Positions 1 to 8,293 of a DNA stretch of 16,182 nucleotides are shown one piece after another; the stretch's first letter is position 1, and each line of letters begins with the position of its first letter. The position numbers and the translations under genes are program-made. The notes beneath the pieces were generated by a model. It worked only from the letters and a program-made list of their open reading frames with translations. It had not been told where the DNA came from and searched no databases. Location of the stretch: the NCBI RefSeq assembly GCF_000701425.1, contig NZ_JNIW01000067.1, positions 1 to 16,182 on the forward strand, given 5' to 3'. This DNA is from Deinococcus frigens DSM 12807 (GTDB lineage Bacteria > Deinococcota > Deinococci > Deinococcales > Deinococcaceae).

Positions 1-336
1 GCCCGCAGAGACCATCCCTCGCTCAAAATCTTCATGCAGATGACGAGCAAGACGCTGCTGTTCGTCGGCGGTCAAGACAGGGGGCGCACCAGTATTGGTC
101 TGTCGTCCGTCCGCGAGGCTCTCCAGACCCAGGGTGTGATACCGATTGACCAGTGAGTAGGCCGTGACCCGGCTATAGCGGATCAGCGCCAGAATCTCGG
201 CAAGGGGACGACGTTCTGCCAGGAGCGCAAAGAATTGCGCTCTGCGCCGCTGGACGGCACAGGTACTGGTCTCGAAGAGCTGCCAGAAGTCAGCCGCTTG
301 ATGTGCGAGGGGACGAGTGAAGAGTGCAGGTTTCAT
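1..336 (-). CDS. IS630-type transposase, N-terminal part (cut by window edge)
   Basis: An open frame runs from an ATG at 334-336 leftward to base 1 without a stop, giving 112 residues of an incomplete protein. It begins MKPALFTRPLAHQA and holds a helix-turn-helix around residues 44-75 (LAEILALIRYSRVTAYSLVN), then a short linker with GLESLADGR and a second segment (PPVLTADEQQRLARHL). This order, a winged HTH followed by a basic linker and a second small helix bundle, is the DNA-binding half of IS630-type transposases, which cut and paste at TA dinucleotides. The DDE catalytic domain would lie outside the window. The start is supported by TACAAT six bases upstream, a leaderless promoter. I am fairly sure of the transposase call but less so of the exact family. 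Confidence 0.7.
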   Translation of the reverse strand, partial: MKPALFTRPLAHQAADFWQLFETSTCAVQRRRAQFFALLAERRPLAEILALIRYSRVTAYSLVNRYHTLGLESLADGRQTNTGAPPVLTADEQQRLARHLHEDFERGMVSAG

Positions 337-416
337 CCCTCTATTGTAAACTGTTTAATCGGAATCCGTATAAGGAGTCTGGGGCTGTAAGGGGTCCAGC
401 CTCTCCCCTGTTGCAC
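337..416. other. Short gap between left IS630 gene and mpg; probable IS end
   Basis: This AT-richer stretch holds the transposase promoter and presumably the outer end of the IS element. I could not place the terminal inverted repeat or the TA target duplication because the other end is outside the window. Near mpg there is a weak hairpin (AGGGG at 389-393 with CCCCT at 405-409, approximate positions) without a clear U tract, so I do not call it a terminator. Confidence 0.35.
343..348 (-). promoter_or_regulatory. Leaderless -10 element of the left transposase
   Basis: On the minus strand the hexamer TACAAT, one base from the TATAAT consensus, lies six bases before the ATG at 336. Transcription would start at or next to the start codon. 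No convincing -35 hexamer was seen. Confidence 0.5.
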
Positions 417-1124
417 CTATGGCAGCCCCGCCAGATCCATACTCGGCACACCCGGCGACACCCACGAGTTTCCGCGCACAACGAAGCGCCACGGCAGGTT
501 GCGCCCTTCCCTGATGCCCACGCGGGCCGTGATCTCCACCTCCTGATCCGGCAGGGTTGACGGCGGCACGAACAGATGTAGCGCGGCGCTGTCCACCGGC
601 GTTCCCCTCACCCCGGCGGGCCGGATACCCAGCGCGTAGACCAGCTTGGCGGGGCCGTTGGTCAGGTCACGTTCACGGGTCACGGGGCGGTGGGTCAGCA
701 TCTGGCCCCGGCCCTCCAGCGGCTCCAGCGCGCGGATCAGGACGCTCGCGGCAATGCCCTCGGGACGGCACGAAACCTGCAACAGCGGGTGCCCGTGCGT
801 GCTCCAGAACAGCCAGCGGCCCGCCGGCACGGCCATCTCGGCGCTGCGGGCCGCGTGAAAGCGTCCGGCGGTACAGGCGGGGTCACGCGGACAGTCGTAG
901 GCCTCGGTTTCCACGATTTTTCCGCTGAGCGTCTCGCCGCCGGGCAGGACGTGAACCAGCGTGCCGCCCAGCAGGTCACGGGCCACCTGCACAGGATCGC
1001 GGTCAAAGAAGTGGGGAGGCAGCGGCGCTGGCAGGGCCGCCACAACGCTCGGCATCACCGGAAACAGCAGCGGCGTGCCGACGCCGGAAGACGCGCCGCG
1101 CACCTGTTCTCCGCTGTCTGACAC
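417..1124 (-). CDS. mpg: DNA-3-methyladenine glycosylase (AAG/MPG family)
   Basis: The protein removes alkylated purines from DNA in base-excision repair. It has 235 residues from a GTG start. Family landmarks in order are FFDRDPVQVARDLLG (39-53), SGKIVETEAY (67-76) with the catalytic glutamate expected at E74, VLIRALEPLEG (128-138), DLTNGPAKLVYALGI (153-167) and a C-terminal PWRFVVRGN segment. Two base-pocket positions differ from human AAG: the histidine of the DEAAH motif is threonine (T85) and the YGM tyrosine is histidine (H110). It lies 27 bases after the ABC ATPase gene on the same strand and has no promoter of its own that I can see, so it is probably the last gene of that operon. The start is uncertain; an ATG at 1055 would still keep the whole conserved domain. 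Confidence 0.87.
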   Translation of the reverse strand: MSDSGEQVRGASSGVGTPLLFPVMPSVVAALPAPLPPHFFDRDPVQVARDLLGGTLVHVLPGGETLSGKIVETEAYDCPRDPACTAGRFHAARSAEMAVPAGRWLFWSTHGHPLLQVSCRPEGIAASVLIRALEPLEGRGQMLTHRPVTRERDLTNGPAKLVYALGIRPAGVRGTPVDSAALHLFVPPSTLPDQEVEITARVGIREGRNLPWRFVVRGNSWVSPGVPSMDLAGLP

Positions 1125-1151
1125 ATCATTCTGGCTGATCCATACCCGATG

Positions 1152-2117
1152 TTACCTCTTCAGCAGCGCAGCATCCCGCAGCAGGCCGCCCTCGTAAATG
1201 CGGCGAATGGTGGCCTCGATTTCCGGCTCCTTGACGGCGATGTCGCGCACCGGGGCATGGGCGGTCACGCGGGCAATCGGGGTGGCGGCGGCCCCGGTAA
1301 AGCCGTAGCGCACGCGCGGGCCGTCCGCACCCAGCAGCGTCAGCCCCGGCACCTGCGGGTCAGTCGGCGCGGCCTCGTAATCCACCACCAGTTCGCGGGG
1401 GCTGCCGTAGCGGGCCTGCAAACTCGCCAGCGCGCCGTCGTACAGCAGCGAGCCGTGGTCGATGATCATCACGCGGCGGGCCAGCCGCTCCACGTCGCCC
1501 AGATCATGGGTGGTCAGCAGCACCGTCACCTCGCGCGTGGCGTTGACGTGCCGGACAAATTCGCGGATGCGTTCCTTGGCCACCACGTCCAGCCCCACCG
1601 TCGGCTCGTCTAAAAAGAGCAGTTCGGGATCGTGCAGCAGCGCGGCGGCGAGGTCCGCGCGCATGCGCTGGCCCAGGCTGAGGGCGCGGGCGGGCGTGTT
1701 CAGGAATGGCCCCAGCTCCAGCAGCTCGGTAAAGTCGCGCAGGTTCTGGCGAAACCGGGCTTCGGGGACGCGGTAAACGTGGCGCAGCAATTCCAGCGAC
1801 TCGTGGACGGGCAGATCCCACCACAGCGTCGTGCGCTGGCCGAAGACCGCGCCCAGGCGTGCCACATGCGCCCGGCGGTCCTTCCACGGCACCAGGCCGC
1901 CCACCGTAACCTGCCCGCTGTCCGGCACCAGCAGCCCGGTCAGCACCTTGATGGTGGTGCTTTTGCCCGCGCCGTTCGGCCCCAGATAGCCCACGATCTC
2001 ACCGCGCCCGACGCTGAAACTCACGTCCCGCACGGCCTCCATCACCACGCTTGAGCCGCGCAGCAGCCCACCCCGGCGCACGCGGAAGGTCTTCTTGAGG
2101 TTCTGGACGGTGATCAT
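1152..2117 (-). CDS. ABC transporter ATPase (COG4586-type, ABC-2 exporter)
   Basis: This is the cytoplasmic nucleotide-binding subunit that powers the two permeases encoded just upstream. It has 321 residues. Visible motifs are Walker A GPNGAGKST (46-54), the Q-loop in VFGQRTTLWWDLP (Q94), the signature LSLGQRMR (146-153), Walker B LLFLDEPT (166-173) and the switch histidine in LLTTHD (H204). The Q-loop with TLWWDLP is typical of the uncharacterised COG4586 family. A C-terminal extension of about 90 residues follows the core domain. I chose the ATG at 2117 because AAGGAG lies five bases before it (2123-2128) and the protein then starts MITVQNLKKTF. An upstream in-frame start at 2150 would overlap the permease gene. 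The substrate is unknown. Confidence 0.9.
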   Translation of the reverse strand: MITVQNLKKTFRVRRGGLLRGSSVVMEAVRDVSFSVGRGEIVGYLGPNGAGKSTTIKVLTGLLVPDSGQVTVGGLVPWKDRRAHVARLGAVFGQRTTLWWDLPVHESLELLRHVYRVPEARFRQNLRDFTELLELGPFLNTPARALSLGQRMRADLAAALLHDPELLFLDEPTVGLDVVAKERIREFVRHVNATREVTVLLTTHDLGDVERLARRVMIIDHGSLLYDGALASLQARYGSPRELVVDYEAAPTDPQVPGLTLLGADGPRVRYGFTGAAATPIARVTAHAPVRDIAVKEPEIEATIRRIYEGGLLRDAALLKR

Positions 2118-2122
2118 GGGTA

Positions 2123-2128
2123 CTCCTT
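2123..2128 (-). promoter_or_regulatory. Shine-Dalgarno site of the ABC ATPase gene
   Basis: On the minus strand AAGGAG sits five bases before the ATG at 2117. It decides this start over the longer frame that begins at 2150. Confidence 0.6.
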
Positions 2129-2130
2129 CT

Positions 2131-2994
2131 TCACGTTCCCGTTCCCCCATAGTGCCGCACGCCCACGCTCCAGAAGGCGAAGGCCGCCGCCAGCATCAGC
2201 GGCCCGACGAGCGGTGAGAGGTACGCGGCCAGCAGCGGCAGGCCATCGGGCAGCGGGCGGCCCAGGACGTGCAGCACGGGAAAATAGGACAGGAAGGCGG
2301 CGGGCAGCAGGTAGGTAAAGGTCTTGCGGAGAAACTGGCCGTAAATGTCCATCGGGTAGGAAATCAGGGTGCGCCCGCCGTAGGTCAGCACGTTCATGGC
2401 CTCCACGCTTTCCACCGTCCAGAAGGTCAGCGTGCCGCCGATGACGAACAGACCACCGAAAAAGGCGATCATGCCCAGCACGCTGCCTGCCAGCAGGAAC
2501 GCGGCCTCGGGCGTCCAGACGATCCCGGATGCGCTCACGCCGTAAGCCAGAATGCCCGCCGCCAGAAACACCCGTGTAATCCGCCGCAGCGCAAAATCCG
2601 AGCCAAAGATTTGCAGGCGCAGCGGCGCGGGCCGCAGCAAAAAGGTGTTGAAGCTGCCGCTGCGGACGTGCCCGCTCAGATTGGGAGCGTCGAAGCCGCC
2701 GAACAGCAGATCCATCAGCACAAAGGCCAGTTCCGCCAGGCCATACAGCAGGGCCACCTCGCCCAGTGTCCAGCCACTCAGGGTGCCGAAGCGCGGGATC
2801 ACCAGGGCGAAGGCCGCGAACTCCGCCAGGGTGATCAAGGCCGAACCCACCGCGTCCAGCGCGAACGACAGGCGGTAGACGGCCTGCGAACGGGCCTGGG
2901 CGCGCAGCAGCAGGAAGTAGAGGTGAAGGTGGTAAACGGCTGATGAAAAAAGACCTTCCCTCTGACCTGGGCGCGAGATGGATGATTTATCCAC
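2131..2994 (-). CDS. ABC-2 type permease subunit (COG3694/PF06182-like)
   Basis: This 287-residue integral membrane protein has about six hydrophobic segments. The conserved region GSFNTFLLRPAPLRLQIFGS, near the middle of the N-terminal half, matches the cytoplasmic loop typical of PF06182 (ABC2_membrane_6) permeases. A second family feature is the long hydrophobic stretch after residue 140 and the motif SYPMDIYG near residue 213. It should pair with the neighbouring permease and the downstream ATPase to form an exporter of unknown substrate. The start is GTG at 2994, supported by GGAGGT five bases upstream (3000-3005). It overlaps the stop of the upstream permease by 8 bases, so translation is probably coupled. 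Confidence 0.87.
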   Translation of the reverse strand: MDKSSISRPGQREGLFSSAVYHLHLYFLLLRAQARSQAVYRLSFALDAVGSALITLAEFAAFALVIPRFGTLSGWTLGEVALLYGLAELAFVLMDLLFGGFDAPNLSGHVRSGSFNTFLLRPAPLRLQIFGSDFALRRITRVFLAAGILAYGVSASGIVWTPEAAFLLAGSVLGMIAFFGGLFVIGGTLTFWTVESVEAMNVLTYGGRTLISYPMDIYGQFLRKTFTYLLPAAFLSYFPVLHVLGRPLPDGLPLLAAYLSPLVGPLMLAAAFAFWSVGVRHYGGTGT

Positions 2995-3814
2995 CCGCCA
3001 CCTCCAGCCGCCTCAGGCCACGCGACAGCACGGAGGCCGCCAGCGCAAACAGAAGCAGCGCCCAGCCGACTTGCACGGCCACCGCCGCCCAGGCCTCTGG
3101 CCCGGTTTTGACGCCCAGCCAGACCTCTACCGTCGTATTCATCATGCTGGGAAAGGGCGTGAAGGCCAGCACGGTTTGAAACCACTGCGGAAAGAACGCC
3201 AGGGGCATCAGGAAGCCGCTGCCCAGGCCCAGCACCGCCCACGCGAAGCGCCCGATGCCCACCGCGTCCGGGGACCAGAAGGCCGCGCAATTGACCAGAA
3301 AGCGGAAGGCGAAACCGCAGGCCCAGGCCAGCAGCAGGCTCAGGGTGGTCAGCAGCCAGCCTGTGGCACCAGCAGGAAATGTCGCGCCCCAGACCAGCGC
3401 GAACAGCGTCAGCATGGGCAGCCCGCGCAGCACGAACTGGCCCACCGCGCGGCCCGCGTCCTGCGCCGCCCACCAATACAGCAGGTCATGGGGGCGCAGC
3501 AGGTCCGAGGCCACCTCGCCCCGGTGGACCGTCCGCATCAGGTCGGTCCAGCCGAACAGCGACAGCGCCATGATGAACGCCTGGGTCAGCCCGGTGTAGG
3601 TGATGGCGTCCTGCACGGTCAATCCAGCCACCTGCGGCTTGCTGCCAAACAGCGCCACCAGCACGGCGATTCGCAGCACCCCAAAAAACAGATTGGTGAT
3701 CAGTCCCCACAGTGCGGCCTGCGGGTACGCGAACTGCCGCCGGAACCCCAGCCGCGCCACCGAGGCGTACAGCGCCACGTTGGGGCGGGCGGAGGAAGGC
3801 AGGGCCGCTTGCAT
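2987..3814 (-). CDS. ABC-2 type permease subunit (COG4587-like)
   Basis: This is the first gene of the export operon, 275 residues from the ATG at 3814. It has about six hydrophobic segments. The landmarks are FRRQFAYPQAALWGL near the N-terminus, the loop MRTVHRGEVASDLLRPHDLLYWW near residue 120, and a hydrophobic C-terminal third ending in LRRLEVAGG. The GEVASDLLRP loop is the counterpart of the LLRP loop in the partner permease and is shared by this transporter family. A longer frame exists up to 3916, but its extra residues are read through a tandem repeat and are not membrane-like, so I reject it. TAAGCT lies 11 bases before the chosen ATG and may be the -10 box. There is no clear ribosome site. 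Confidence 0.82.
   Translation of the reverse strand: MQAALPSSARPNVALYASVARLGFRRQFAYPQAALWGLITNLFFGVLRIAVLVALFGSKPQVAGLTVQDAITYTGLTQAFIMALSLFGWTDLMRTVHRGEVASDLLRPHDLLYWWAAQDAGRAVGQFVLRGLPMLTLFALVWGATFPAGATGWLLTTLSLLLAWACGFAFRFLVNCAAFWSPDAVGIGRFAWAVLGLGSGFLMPLAFFPQWFQTVLAFTPFPSMMNTTVEVWLGVKTGPEAWAAVAVQVGWALLLFALAASVLSRGLRRLEVAGG
3000..3005 (-). promoter_or_regulatory. Shine-Dalgarno site of the second permease gene
   Basis: GGAGGT on the minus strand lies five bases before the GTG at 2994, inside the end of the upstream permease gene. It supports the non-ATG start and the overlapping layout. Confidence 0.6.
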
Positions 3815-3847
3815 ACAGGGAAAAGAGCTTAGCTGCTGCCGGGTCGG

Positions 3848-3905
3848 GGCGCATGGGCCAGATGGCGCAGTGGCGAAATGGCGCAGTGGCCAGGCGGCGC
3901 AGTGG
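3848..3905. repeat. Tandem repeat, 16-bp period, four units
   Basis: The core GGCGCAGTGG occurs at 3864, 3880 and 3896, exactly 16 bases apart, with a degenerate copy GGCGCATGGG at 3848 in the same register. It lies between the divergent permease and DUF937 genes, upstream of the permease start. The unit is too short for a CRISPR array. Confidence 0.8.
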
Positions 3906-3929
3906 TTTCCAGTCACACCCCACCTGACC

Positions 3930-3943
3930 TCAGCAATTGCTGA
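3930..3943. promoter_or_regulatory. Perfect 14-bp palindrome, possible operator
   Basis: TCAGCAATTGCTGA is a perfect palindrome 62 bases before the DUF937 start and in the divergent intergenic region. It has the size of a dimeric repressor site. No regulator is known to bind it, so the role is a guess. Confidence 0.3.
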
Positions 3944-3990
3944 AGCCCGCGCTCAGGGACAGGCGGTAACCTGATCCCACATTCACCCAC

Positions 3991-3996
3991 AGGAGG
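3991..3996 (+). promoter_or_regulatory. Shine-Dalgarno site of the DUF937 gene
   Basis: AGGAGG lies nine bases before ATG 4006 and twelve before ATG 4009. The spacing favours the first ATG. Confidence 0.6.
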
Positions 3997-4005
3997 GCGA
4001 CAACC

Positions 4006-4731
4006 ATGATGGATATTTTTAACATGCTCGGCGGGATGAGCAACGCGCAGCAACAGGTCAGCCAGCAGACCGGGGCCACCCCACAGCAGTCCGAAAGTGC
4101 GATGGAAGCGGCCATTCCGCTGCTGCTGGGGGCCATGACCCGCAACGCCAGCAACCCGAACGGGGCGGCCTCTTTGACCGATGCGCTGGGACAGCATGAC
4201 GGTAGCGCGCTGGACATGTTCAGCCGGGGCAACGCGTCCAGTATGCAGGAGGGCCAGAAAATCCTGGGGCACGTCTTCGGCAATCAGCAGCAATCCGCCG
4301 CCAACGCCGTCAGCAAGCGGGCGGGGATCGACCCGCAACTGGCCATGCAGATTCTGAGCATGGCCGCGCCGCTGGTGCTGGGCTACCTGGCCCGGCAGCG
4401 TCGGCAGGGCGGCGGCCAGCAGGGGCAGGGCGGCGGCGACATTGGCAGCATTCTGGGCGGCCTGCTCGGCGGCGGCGCTGCCGGAGGCATGGGCGGAATG
4501 CTCGGCGGCCTCCTGGGAGGCGGACAGCAGGCCCCGCAACCCCAGATGCAGGATCAGCGCGGCGGCGTGCTGGGCGGCGGCCCGGTCATTTCCGGCCTGC
4601 CCCAGCAAAATGCCCCGGCCCAGCAGGGCGGCGCGGGCGGCATGATCGGCACCCTGAACAACGTGCTGGACCGCGACGGCGACGGCAACGCGCTGAATGA
4701 CCTGATCGGGATGTTTGGCGGGCGGCGCTAG
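4006..4731 (+). CDS. DUF937 family protein with glycine-rich linker
   Basis: This 241-residue protein matches the pattern of DUF937 proteins, whose function is not known. The N-terminal half (1-130) is helical, with AMEAAIPLLLGAM near residue 32 and the second helical repeat ILSMAAPLVLGYLARQ near 116. Residues 134-175 form a Gly/Gln-rich linker with repeated GGLLGGG blocks. The C-terminus carries DRDGDGNALND (222-232), a calcium-loop-like acidic motif that is common at the end of this family. No signal peptide or membrane segment is seen. The start ATG at 4006 (with another ATG at 4009) follows AGGAGG at 3991-3996, nine bases away. It is a single gene, divergent from the transporter operon, and ends at a hairpin terminator. 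Confidence 0.8.
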   Translation: MMDIFNMLGGMSNAQQQVSQQTGATPQQSESAMEAAIPLLLGAMTRNASNPNGAASLTDALGQHDGSALDMFSRGNASSMQEGQKILGHVFGNQQQSAANAVSKRAGIDPQLAMQILSMAAPLVLGYLARQRRQGGGQQGQGGGDIGSILGGLLGGGAAGGMGGMLGGLLGGGQQAPQPQMQDQRGGVLGGGPVISGLPQQNAPAQQGGAGGMIGTLNNVLDRDGDGNALNDLIGMFGGRR

Positions 4732-4777
4732 GGCGCGTACCGCAGTCTCAAGGGCTGAGCGTCGAACGGTCCAAACG

Positions 4778-4821
4778 CCAGAAAATGAACCCTCTCCAGT
4801 GTTGGGGAGGGCTTTTTCTGG
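4778..4821. terminator. Bidirectional intrinsic terminator between convergent genes
   Basis: The inner stem pairs CCCTCTCC (4790-4797) with GGGGAGGG (4804-4811), one G-U pair, around a six-base loop. It is followed by five T residues on the plus strand. The flanks CCAGAAAA (4778-4785) and TTTTCTGG (4814-4821) are also complementary, so the A tract serves as a U tract on the minus strand. The site sits between the converging DUF937 and kinase genes and can end both transcripts. Confidence 0.8.
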
Positions 4822-4865
4822 TGTTCCGTTTGACGCCTAACCCGCCGTGTGGCGCGCGTCCAGCG

Positions 4866-6350
4866 TCAGTTCAGACGCTCCTCGGTTTCACCCGCATCGC
4901 CTAGCAGCTCGGCGCGTTCCTGCGGCGTCAGGGCTACCATCACGCGCCTGAGGACCACGTCCACGGCCTGATCAGCGCTTTCATCCAGGGTCAGGCCGTC
5001 CAGCAGCGGCACGTCTTCCTGGCGGGCCAGGTCTTCGAGTTCGCCCTGCATGGCCCGGATCTCGTCGAAATACTGCATGTAGCGGTGCAGGGGACGGCTG
5101 GCGGCAGTTTCGGAATCGCGGCTCTGGAAGTGGCGGCGGTGTTCTGCGGGATCAGGCAGGGTGACCAGCATGGGAATCACCAGTGCCCCGGCAAAGGCGT
5201 CGGCGCGCAGGTAGCCGGGGACCAGATGCACGCCCTCCAGCACCAGGCTGCTGCCCTCCTGCACCGAGCGGGCCACCACCGCGCCCAGGCCCACGTTGAC
5301 CTGCTGCACCTGATCGCGAAACCCGGCCAGCAGCATCCGCTTGCTGGGGGTGTCGGGGCGGGGCGTGCCGGGGGGCAGCAGCGCCTCCCAGGCGTTGAAG
5401 GTGCTGGCGTGCAGGGTGGGCAGCAGCGCCGGGGAGACCATCGCGCGCATCACCTCGCGGATGGAATCGGTGCTGACCACGCGGGCAATGCCCAGGCGGT
5501 ACGCGATCTCGGCGGCCAGGAAGCTTTTGCCGGTGCCACTGACGCCGCCCAGCAGCACAATCACCGGGCGGGGCGGGCGGCGGATCACGCGCAACAGGCG
5601 GTAACGGGCGCTGACATCCGGTCCCACCTCGTCGCGCAGCAGGGCCTCCACCTTGGCGCGGATAGCGGTGCGCGTGACCACCCGGTCTTCCTGGCCGCGC
5701 AGATCGCGCTGGGTCACGCGGGCCACCTTGCGGGCCACGTCGGGCGCAACTCCGGCGGCCAGCATAGACTGCACCAGAATGCCCTTGGAAAAGGGGCTGG
5801 GCACGTCGCTGCCCGAACTGAGCACGCCCAGTTTGCCCCGGTTGCGGCGCAGGTAGCGGTAGGTCAGGCGCAGGTGTTCGCCGTAGCGCCCGGCCAGCGC
5901 GCGTTCGGTGCGGTTGTCGATGTCCTCGGCGCTCAGGCGGCGCACGCCTTCCTGGCGCAGCTCCACGTCCACGGCGCTGGCGGTGGCATACGCCTCGCGC
6001 CCGGTCAGGCCCGCGTCCTCCAGCGTGCGGGCCAGCACGCCCCGGCTAAACGGCAGATCACCCTTTCTGGCCGTGACCAGAATGTCCACGTAGGCGGGCG
6101 TCTGCGCCTGGGCCGCGCCCGCCACGTCCTCGCCCGCCAGGTCGCGCGCCACCTCGGCCATCAGGGCCTGCAATTCGCCGGGCGTGACCAGACTGCGCCG
6201 CGACAGCCGGAGCTGCTGCTCGATGCGCCGCGCCGCCGCCGCCGCCACGCCCCCGGACGCCCCCGCGTTGACCAGCGATTCCACCACCAGCCCCCGGCTG
6301 AACGGAAAGGCGTGCCGGGGCGTGCCGATGCGCAGTTCGGGCTGGGTCAA
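4866..6350 (-). CDS. 2-phosphoglycerate kinase-like protein with three ATP-cone domains
   Basis: This 494-residue protein starts at TTG. It has three ATP-cone-like modules, marked by PFSRG (16-20), PFSRG (100-104) and PFSKG (186-190), each followed by a helical region of about 60 residues. A P-loop kinase domain follows: Walker A GGVSGTGKS (268-276), VSTDSIREVMR (292-302), LHASTFNAW (313-321) and LVLEGVHLVPG (369-379). The kinase half resembles 2-phosphoglycerate kinase (COG2074), which makes 2,3-bisphosphoglycerate and in archaea feeds cyclic 2,3-bisphosphoglycerate. Archaeal enzymes have about 300 residues and one ATP-cone, so this one is much longer. ATP-cones usually sense ATP/dATP allosterically. 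The TTG start is supported by AAAGGAG eight bases upstream. The true substrate here is not established. Confidence 0.82.
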   Translation of the reverse strand: MTQPELRIGTPRHAFPFSRGLVVESLVNAGASGGVAAAAARRIEQQLRLSRRSLVTPGELQALMAEVARDLAGEDVAGAAQAQTPAYVDILVTARKGDLPFSRGVLARTLEDAGLTGREAYATASAVDVELRQEGVRRLSAEDIDNRTERALAGRYGEHLRLTYRYLRRNRGKLGVLSSGSDVPSPFSKGILVQSMLAAGVAPDVARKVARVTQRDLRGQEDRVVTRTAIRAKVEALLRDEVGPDVSARYRLLRVIRRPPRPVIVLLGGVSGTGKSFLAAEIAYRLGIARVVSTDSIREVMRAMVSPALLPTLHASTFNAWEALLPPGTPRPDTPSKRMLLAGFRDQVQQVNVGLGAVVARSVQEGSSLVLEGVHLVPGYLRADAFAGALVIPMLVTLPDPAEHRRHFQSRDSETAASRPLHRYMQYFDEIRAMQGELEDLARQEDVPLLDGLTLDESADQAVDVVLRRVMVALTPQERAELLGDAGETEERLN

Positions 6351-6358
6351 GGGGGAGG

Positions 6359-6365
6359 CTCCTTT
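6359..6365 (-). promoter_or_regulatory. Shine-Dalgarno site deciding a TTG start
   Basis: AAAGGAG on the minus strand lies eight bases before the TTG at 6350. No in-frame ATG of similar quality is nearby. Confidence 0.5.
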
Positions 6366-6466
6366 GGAAATGGGAGGGTGGACATGGGAGAGCGGAGAAA
6401 AAGGCGTCCCCGGCAGTCTAGCCAGGAAACTTGGAACGAAGGTGACGGAAAGTGCTCAGGCCGAGA

Positions 6467-7084
<618 letters not shown>

Positions 7085-7087
7085 AGA

Positions 7088-7096
7088 GGTGTCACC
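7088..7096. promoter_or_regulatory. Short palindrome before the tetR start, possible operator
   Basis: GGTGTCACC is a 4+1+4 palindrome between the presumed -10 (TATACC) and the ATG of the TetR gene. Its place suits autorepression, but it is short for a TetR operator. Confidence 0.25.
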
Positions 7097-7139
7097 AGGT
7101 ATAGCGCTTCCAGTCTAAAATTGCACCCCGTCTAAACCA

Positions 7140-7330
7140 GGGAAGGGACTGGACAGGGTGGCGCAGCCTTGACGCAGGGCGGCTTCTCCGCTCTCCTCCA
7201 TCGGCAGATCTGACCGGAAGGACGGGCGCGTTCCGTCGTATCAGCAGCGCTGGAGGGCCGTTTCGACGGCGGCGGAGTGGGGCCAGCGCCTCCCACCAGA
7301 GCTGCTGACCATCTGCGCCCCAAATTCGCT
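7140..7330. other. Structured non-coding stretch between tetR and ppgK
   Basis: No convincing gene is present here. The stretch holds two 8-bp palindromes, CAGATCTG (7205-7212) and CAGCGCTG (7245-7252), a hairpin GACGG (7221-7225) with CCGTC (7233-7237), and a nested structure: GCGCTGG (7247-7253) pairs with CCAGCGC (7283-7289), enclosing a five-pair stem with a TTCG loop (7257-7270). It could be a dispersed intergenic repeat, a 5' leader or a small RNA. Just upstream, GTCTAAA occurs twice at 7113 and 7130. Confidence 0.4.
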
Positions 7331-7336
7331 TAGGCT
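7331..7336 (+). promoter_or_regulatory. Leaderless -10 element of ppgK
   Basis: TAGGCT lies seven bases before the ATG at 7344. There is no ribosome site, so a leaderless transcript is likely. Confidence 0.5.
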
Positions 7337-7343
7337 GTAGCGC

Positions 7344-8174
<831 letters not shown>

Positions 8175-8204
8175 GGCGATTTTTTGGAGGTACGGCCTGC
8201 GCGG

Positions 8205-8256
8205 TGGCTCCCTCACCCCGTTGTTTGGCAACGCTCCTCTCCCGTAAGGGTAAAGG
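8205..8256. repeat. REP-like GC-rich hairpin element between ppgK and the amidohydrolase gene
   Basis: The stretch holds CGTTG/CAACG (8219-8223 with 8229-8233) and CCC/GGG closing a GTAA loop (8241-8250), flanked by CCTCACCCC and AAAGGGG. Such compact hairpin pairs with CCCCTC/GGGG borders look like dispersed intergenic repeats of GC-rich bacteria. It has no U tract, so it is not a normal terminator. I cannot count copies elsewhere in the genome. Confidence 0.35.
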
Positions 8257-8281
8257 GGTCAAAATCTCTAACCTTCCCCAT

Positions 8282-8287
8282 TAACAT
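8282..8287 (+). promoter_or_regulatory. Leaderless -10 element of the amidohydrolase gene
   Basis: TAACAT lies six bases before the ATG at 8294, and no ribosome site is seen. Confidence 0.5.
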
Positions 8288-8293
8288 GCCCGC

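Noticed and set aside
3848..3905. CRISPR array
   Set aside because: The repeat core is 10 bases with 6-base gaps, far too short for CRISPR repeats and spacers, and no cas gene is near.
3815..3916. N-terminal extension of the first permease by 34 residues
   Set aside because: The extra residues are translated from the 16-bp tandem repeat, are not membrane-like, and have no ribosome site or -10 box at the right distance.
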